From the NCBI RefSeq assembly GCF_963667045.1, contig NZ_OY762934.1, forward strand, positions 372,001 to 436,000: a DNA stretch of 64,000 nt, given 5' to 3'. The notes beneath the pieces are model-generated. The model worked only from the letters and a program-made list of their open reading frames with translations. It ran no database searches and was not told where the DNA came from. Positions 62,153-64,000 of the stretch are shown piece after piece. Position numbers and translations under genes: made by a program. Origin of the DNA: an uncultured Cohaesibacter sp. Its GTDB lineage: Bacteria > Pseudomonadota > Alphaproteobacteria > Rhizobiales > Cohaesibacteraceae. Every line of letters starts with the position of its first letter. Positions within the stretch are counted from its first letter, which is position 1.

Positions 62153-62350
62153 ATTTTTATTGACATTGCCTTGTCGACATGGCCTTATCAATAAGTGATC
62201 GCCGTTCATCTTTTAACCTGCCTTTCCTTTCGGGGAAGATCGCAGGGGGGAAGAAGATCTCGCGTTCATGTAAAGCTTTGTTGGCGAAGACAGTTCATTC
62301 TGTTCTCATCTGACAAACAAGTTTTCTGTACAATAGTGGAGACTTTTGGC

Positions 62351-63328
62351 TTGAGATTTCTTGGGACAGGAAGAGCGCTACCCCAACACGCCCTGACATC
62401 GATTGAGCTGGACCGAATTCACGGACTTCAGGATGGCTATCTCGAAAGCGTATGCGGGGTTTCGCGACGCTATTTCTGTGAAGCGGAAAGCCAGATAGAC
62501 CTGGCCGTCATGGCTTCGCTCGCGGCACTTGAAGAAGCAGGCCTTTCTCCGGGCGATATCGATGTGATCATCAGTGCAGCCGCTGTTCCCTATCAGCCAA
62601 TTCCGGCCACCGCTCCTGCCATTCAGTTGGCGCTTGGCATTGAAGACGGCGCCTGTTTCGCGACGGACATCAACAGCACATGCCTTGGGTTTCCAGTGGC
62701 CCTGCATTTCGCGAACGGGTTGCTCATGGGCGCGCCAAACCAGAAAATACTGATTGTCTCTTCAGAGATTGCGTCGCGTGGTCTGCCGTGGGAAACGCAG
62801 CCTGATGTCGCCGGACTGTTTGGTGATGGTGCCGGCGCTGCCATCATCACTGGCTCGGAACAGTCAAGTCTCATCGCGTCTCACTTCGTGACACTGCCCT
62901 CTGCCTATGAAGCCTGCACAATAGGCGCAGGCGGAACACGGTTCGACTTTGACAAGGAAAAGGAGCTCTTTGCCACCCATTCCAAATTTTCCATGGACGG
63001 AAAAGAGCTCTATCGCGTGACGGCCAAACGGTTTGCCCCGTTCGTTGACACACTGCTGGACCGGGGGAACATGAAACTTGCGGATATCGATCACATCCTA
63101 CCCCATCAGGCAAGTCCCGCCGGGCTCGCCCACATGATCCGGCTCTGCAGAATGCAGCCGGAGAAGGTGAGCAATATTGCTGCCGAACATGGCAACCAGA
63201 TCGCGGCATCCCTGCCCTTCGTGCTGGACCATGCCCGCAAGAATGGTACGATTGGCAAAGGCTCACGCGTTATGATGTTGGGCACATCGGCAGGAGTTTC
63301 CTTTGGTGGCCTGATCCTGGAGCTGTGA
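62351..63328 (+). CDS. FabH/OleA-like 3-oxoacyl-ACP synthase III
   Basis: 325 residues from TTG 62351, selected because GGAGAC lies 7 nt before it and LRFLGTGRALP is the family start; no nearer ATG exists. The thiolase-fold catalytic triad is C111 (NSTCLGF), H252 (LPHQASP) and N282 (EHGNQIAAS). The enzyme condenses an acyl thioester with a second thioester. It is not near fab genes; the next gene is an NAD-dependent epimerase-like reductase starting 1 nt after its stop, which recalls OleA-OleD of hydrocarbon biosynthesis or a secondary lipid pathway. Confidence 0.85.
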   Translation: MRFLGTGRALPQHALTSIELDRIHGLQDGYLESVCGVSRRYFCEAESQIDLAVMASLAALEEAGLSPGDIDVIISAAAVPYQPIPATAPAIQLALGIEDGACFATDINSTCLGFPVALHFANGLLMGAPNQKILIVSSEIASRGLPWETQPDVAGLFGDGAGAAIITGSEQSSLIASHFVTLPSAYEACTIGAGGTRFDFDKEKELFATHSKFSMDGKELYRVTAKRFAPFVDTLLDRGNMKLADIDHILPHQASPAGLAHMIRLCRMQPEKVSNIAAEHGNQIAASLPFVLDHARKNGTIGKGSRVMMLGTSAGVSFGGLILEL

Positions 63329-63329
63329 A

Positions 63330-64000
63330 TATGGGACAGATTCTGATTACCGGAGCGACGGGTTTTCTTGGCGGGTGTCTGGTCCGGCGATTGCACAGCG
63401 AAGGCCACCACGTTGTTGCCACAGGCCGCAACAGGGCAAAGCTCAATACCCTGCCGTTACCTGAGCACCAGTTGCTTTGCCTTGACCTCTGTGCAATTAC
63501 GCCGCCCCATCTGGCAGACCTGCTGGGAGATGTGGAGGCCATTGTTCATTGCGCAGCCCTCTCGACCCCGTGGGGGGCGGACGCCGCATTCAGGGCCGCC
63601 AATGTAACCGCGACCGAAAAGCTGATCGACCTTGGCCGTATCCTGCAGATCCGCCATTTTGTTCATGTCTCCACGCCAGCTGTCTATTTCCGCTTCGAAG
63701 ATCAACGGAATGTTCCGGAAAATCTACCCTTGCCAAAACCGGTCAACAATTACGCCCGCACAAAGGCCATAGCGGAAGAGCGGGTCGCGGAAAGCGGGCT
63801 TCCGTTCACCATCATCAGGCCACGTGGCATCTATGGTGTGGGAGAGACGGCGTTGCTGCCGCGATTGCTGCGTGCGGCCAAAGCAGGACCATTGCCTCGT
63901 TTTCGCAATGGGGTGGCCGAGACCGACATCACCCATGTCGATGATGTGGTCGATGCCCTTTGCTGCATTCTCCAGAAACGTGATCTGGCTCAGGGAAAGG
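63330..64000 (+). CDS. NAD-dependent epimerase/3-beta-HSD-like protein, N-terminal part
   Basis: 223 codons before the window ends. Rossmann start ILITGATGFLGGCLVRRL, HCAALSTPWG, SNT-like HVSTPAVYF, and the YARTK catalytic Tyr/Lys (NNYARTKAIAEE) typical of extended SDRs, followed by FTIIRPRGIYG and HVDDVVDAL. Members include OleD, which reduces the 2-alkyl-3-keto acid made by OleA. It directly follows the ketosynthase, so both probably act in sequence. The C-terminus is outside the window. Confidence 0.85.

Overview
The window looks like chromosomal DNA of an alphaproteobacterium, probably a marine or saline member of the Hyphomicrobiales (a Cohaesibacter/Stappia-like bacterium is a guess from gene content, not shown). 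Pointers are a complex I NDUFS4-like accessory gene, a two-domain cold-shock gene next to a DUF192 gene, a choline transporter whose binding protein carries the ligand residues of rhizobial ChoX, RbsABC-type and TRAP importers, FCD-type GntR regulators, and the rhizobial-style cys gene order. I see no insertion sequence, integrase, prophage, rRNA operon or CRISPR array.

Layout. 1-2.2 kb: PAP2 phosphatase (partial) and ArnT-like glycosyltransferase. 2.7-5.6 kb: a two-receiver response regulator and the KtrAB potassium system. 5.7-8.6 kb: choline ABC importer choXWV. 8.9-11.0 kb: tRNA-Arg, complex I accessory gene, tRNA-Pro, DUF192 and double cold-shock genes. 11.2-18.1 kb: sirtuin, glyoxalase I, Kef-type antiporter, secreted rhodanese, CoxG-like protein, U32 peptidase family. 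18.1-23.7 kb: two saccharopine-dehydrogenase paralogues, then fhs and folD of one-carbon metabolism. 23.8-26.8 kb: a small unknown gene, a 1.2 kb AT-rich gene-free stretch, cspA and a LuxR solo. 27.2-30.5 kb: a MaoC/FAS1-like dehydratase and Tex.

30.7-39.7 kb is one carbohydrate/polyol catabolic locus on the minus strand: an RbsACB-type importer, a short-chain dehydrogenase, a DhaK/DhaL kinase, then a second DhaL and a SorC regulator fused to a whole DhaK domain. The plausible scheme is import of a polyol, oxidation to a ketose, phosphorylation by DhaKL, and control by the kinase-regulator fusion.

40.2-54.3 kb is the most unusual part: an aminotransferase plus aspartate-dehydrogenase pair, a DctPQM TRAP importer, two GntR/FCD regulators, an M24 hydrolase of ectoine-hydrolase/creatinase type lacking the metal ligands, an M20 amidohydrolase, a D-2-hydroxyacid dehydrogenase, all three subunits of the ATP-dependent 5-oxoprolinase (PxpABC) and a D-amino-acid-type aminotransferase. 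A 32-bp element occurs with 27 identical positions in front of both the TRAP operon and pxpB, with a partial copy before the second GntR gene. I infer a coordinated pathway for an amide, lactam or cyclic amino-acid derivative ending in glutamate and aspartate; the substrate is not determined.

54.4-60.2 kb is assimilatory sulfate reduction (fpr, DUF934, cysH, cysI, DUF2849, divergent siroheme synthase with a decayed methyltransferase domain). 60.3-64 kb holds a type II NADH dehydrogenase, a decayed TetR gene with an in-frame stop, and a FabH/OleA-like ketosynthase followed by an NAD-dependent epimerase/OleD-like gene cut by the window edge.
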